Origin: Antedon mediterranea
Taxonomy: Eukaryota; Echinodermata; Crinoidea; Comatulida; Antedonidae
Length of the DNA stretch: 64,000 bases
Reading direction: 5' to 3'
Assembly: GCF_964355755.1 (NCBI RefSeq)
Contig: NC_092671.1
Span: 17,271,501 to 17,335,500 of the forward strand
Shown here one piece after another: positions 63,957-64,000 of this stretch. The position numbers and the translations under genes are program-made. Every line of letters starts with the position of its first letter. Position 1 is the stretch's first letter. The notes below the pieces were generated by a model. It worked only from the letters and a program-made list of their open reading frames with translations, made no database searches and was not told where the DNA came from.

Positions 63957-64000
63957 AAACTATGTCTACAATATCAACCTAGTTTGACATAAAAAGTGTG
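63957..64000. mobile_element. Family A MITE, copy 11, cut by window end
   Basis: Begins after TA with AACTATGTCTACAATATCAA and CTAGTTTGACATAAAAAGTG, matching the left half of the family; the rest is outside the window. Confidence 0.7.

Larger units (their letters stand above)
49019..64000. other. Presumed TMTC2 intron (upstream exons not in window)
   Basis: No exon matching the TMTC2 N-terminal region was found on the minus strand and no other host gene on either strand. The stretch holds the terminal-hairpin elements, MITEs at 51339, 59944, 61999, 62262 and 63957, the TTCGAATAAA repeat at 60759, and otherwise AT-rich sequence with nothing I can name (50645-51330, 51975-52958, 59310-59940, 60110-60750, 61145-61990, 63035-63450). 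Confidence 0.5.

Overview
The window is animal nuclear DNA: AT-rich, with spliced genes, GT-AG introns of 0.1 to 5 kb, SINEs, LINE remnants and many short inverted-repeat transposons. Gene content and repeat style fit a marine invertebrate deuterostome, most likely an echinoderm; this is inference from the proteins and repeat types, and no species is claimed.

Three host genes can be rebuilt exon by exon. (1) Minus strand, 794-17781: the single invertebrate orthologue of the ARFGAP2/ARFGAP3 COPI-coat Arf GTPase-activating proteins, 14 coding exons; the last few codons appear to lie left of the window. (2) Plus strand, 19551-29697: PWP1, a WD40 ribosome-biogenesis factor, 11 coding exons, complete at 506 residues. 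Genes 1 and 2 are divergent and share a 1.77 kb intergenic region. (3) Minus strand, 34487-49018: the last nine coding exons of TMTC2, an ER membrane O-mannosyltransferase with TPR repeats; its N-terminal exons lie beyond the right edge, so 49019-64000 is read as TMTC2 intron. PWP1 and TMTC2 converge on a gene-free stretch at 29698-34486. The three genes are housekeeping or secretory-pathway genes with no evident common pathway.

Most of the remaining sequence is repeats. The main ones are: a foldback element in the shared ARFGAP/PWP1 promoter region holding 20 exact TTGCGCAA palindromes (18444-19322); a minisatellite of about 114 units of 39 bp filling one PWP1 intron (21012-25468); a perfect 64-bp-arm hairpin (33368-33538); eleven copies of one TA-flanked palindromic MITE; hAT-type, Harbinger-type and other terminal-inverted-repeat elements; tRNA- and 5S-derived SINEs; LINE 3' ends; and a four-copy array of 1.53-1.68 kb units (52959-59306).

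The array and a diverged solitary relative (49175-50644) are the best candidate for something undescribed. Both have a hairpin at the 5' end, a subterminal motif, and a 3' hairpin that repeats that motif on both arms. The motif differs between the two families but changes in step at all three places. Junctions with 0, 1 or 3 copies of the 3' hairpin resemble rolling-circle (Helitron/Helentron-like) transposition. No transposase or Rep-helicase is encoded in the window.
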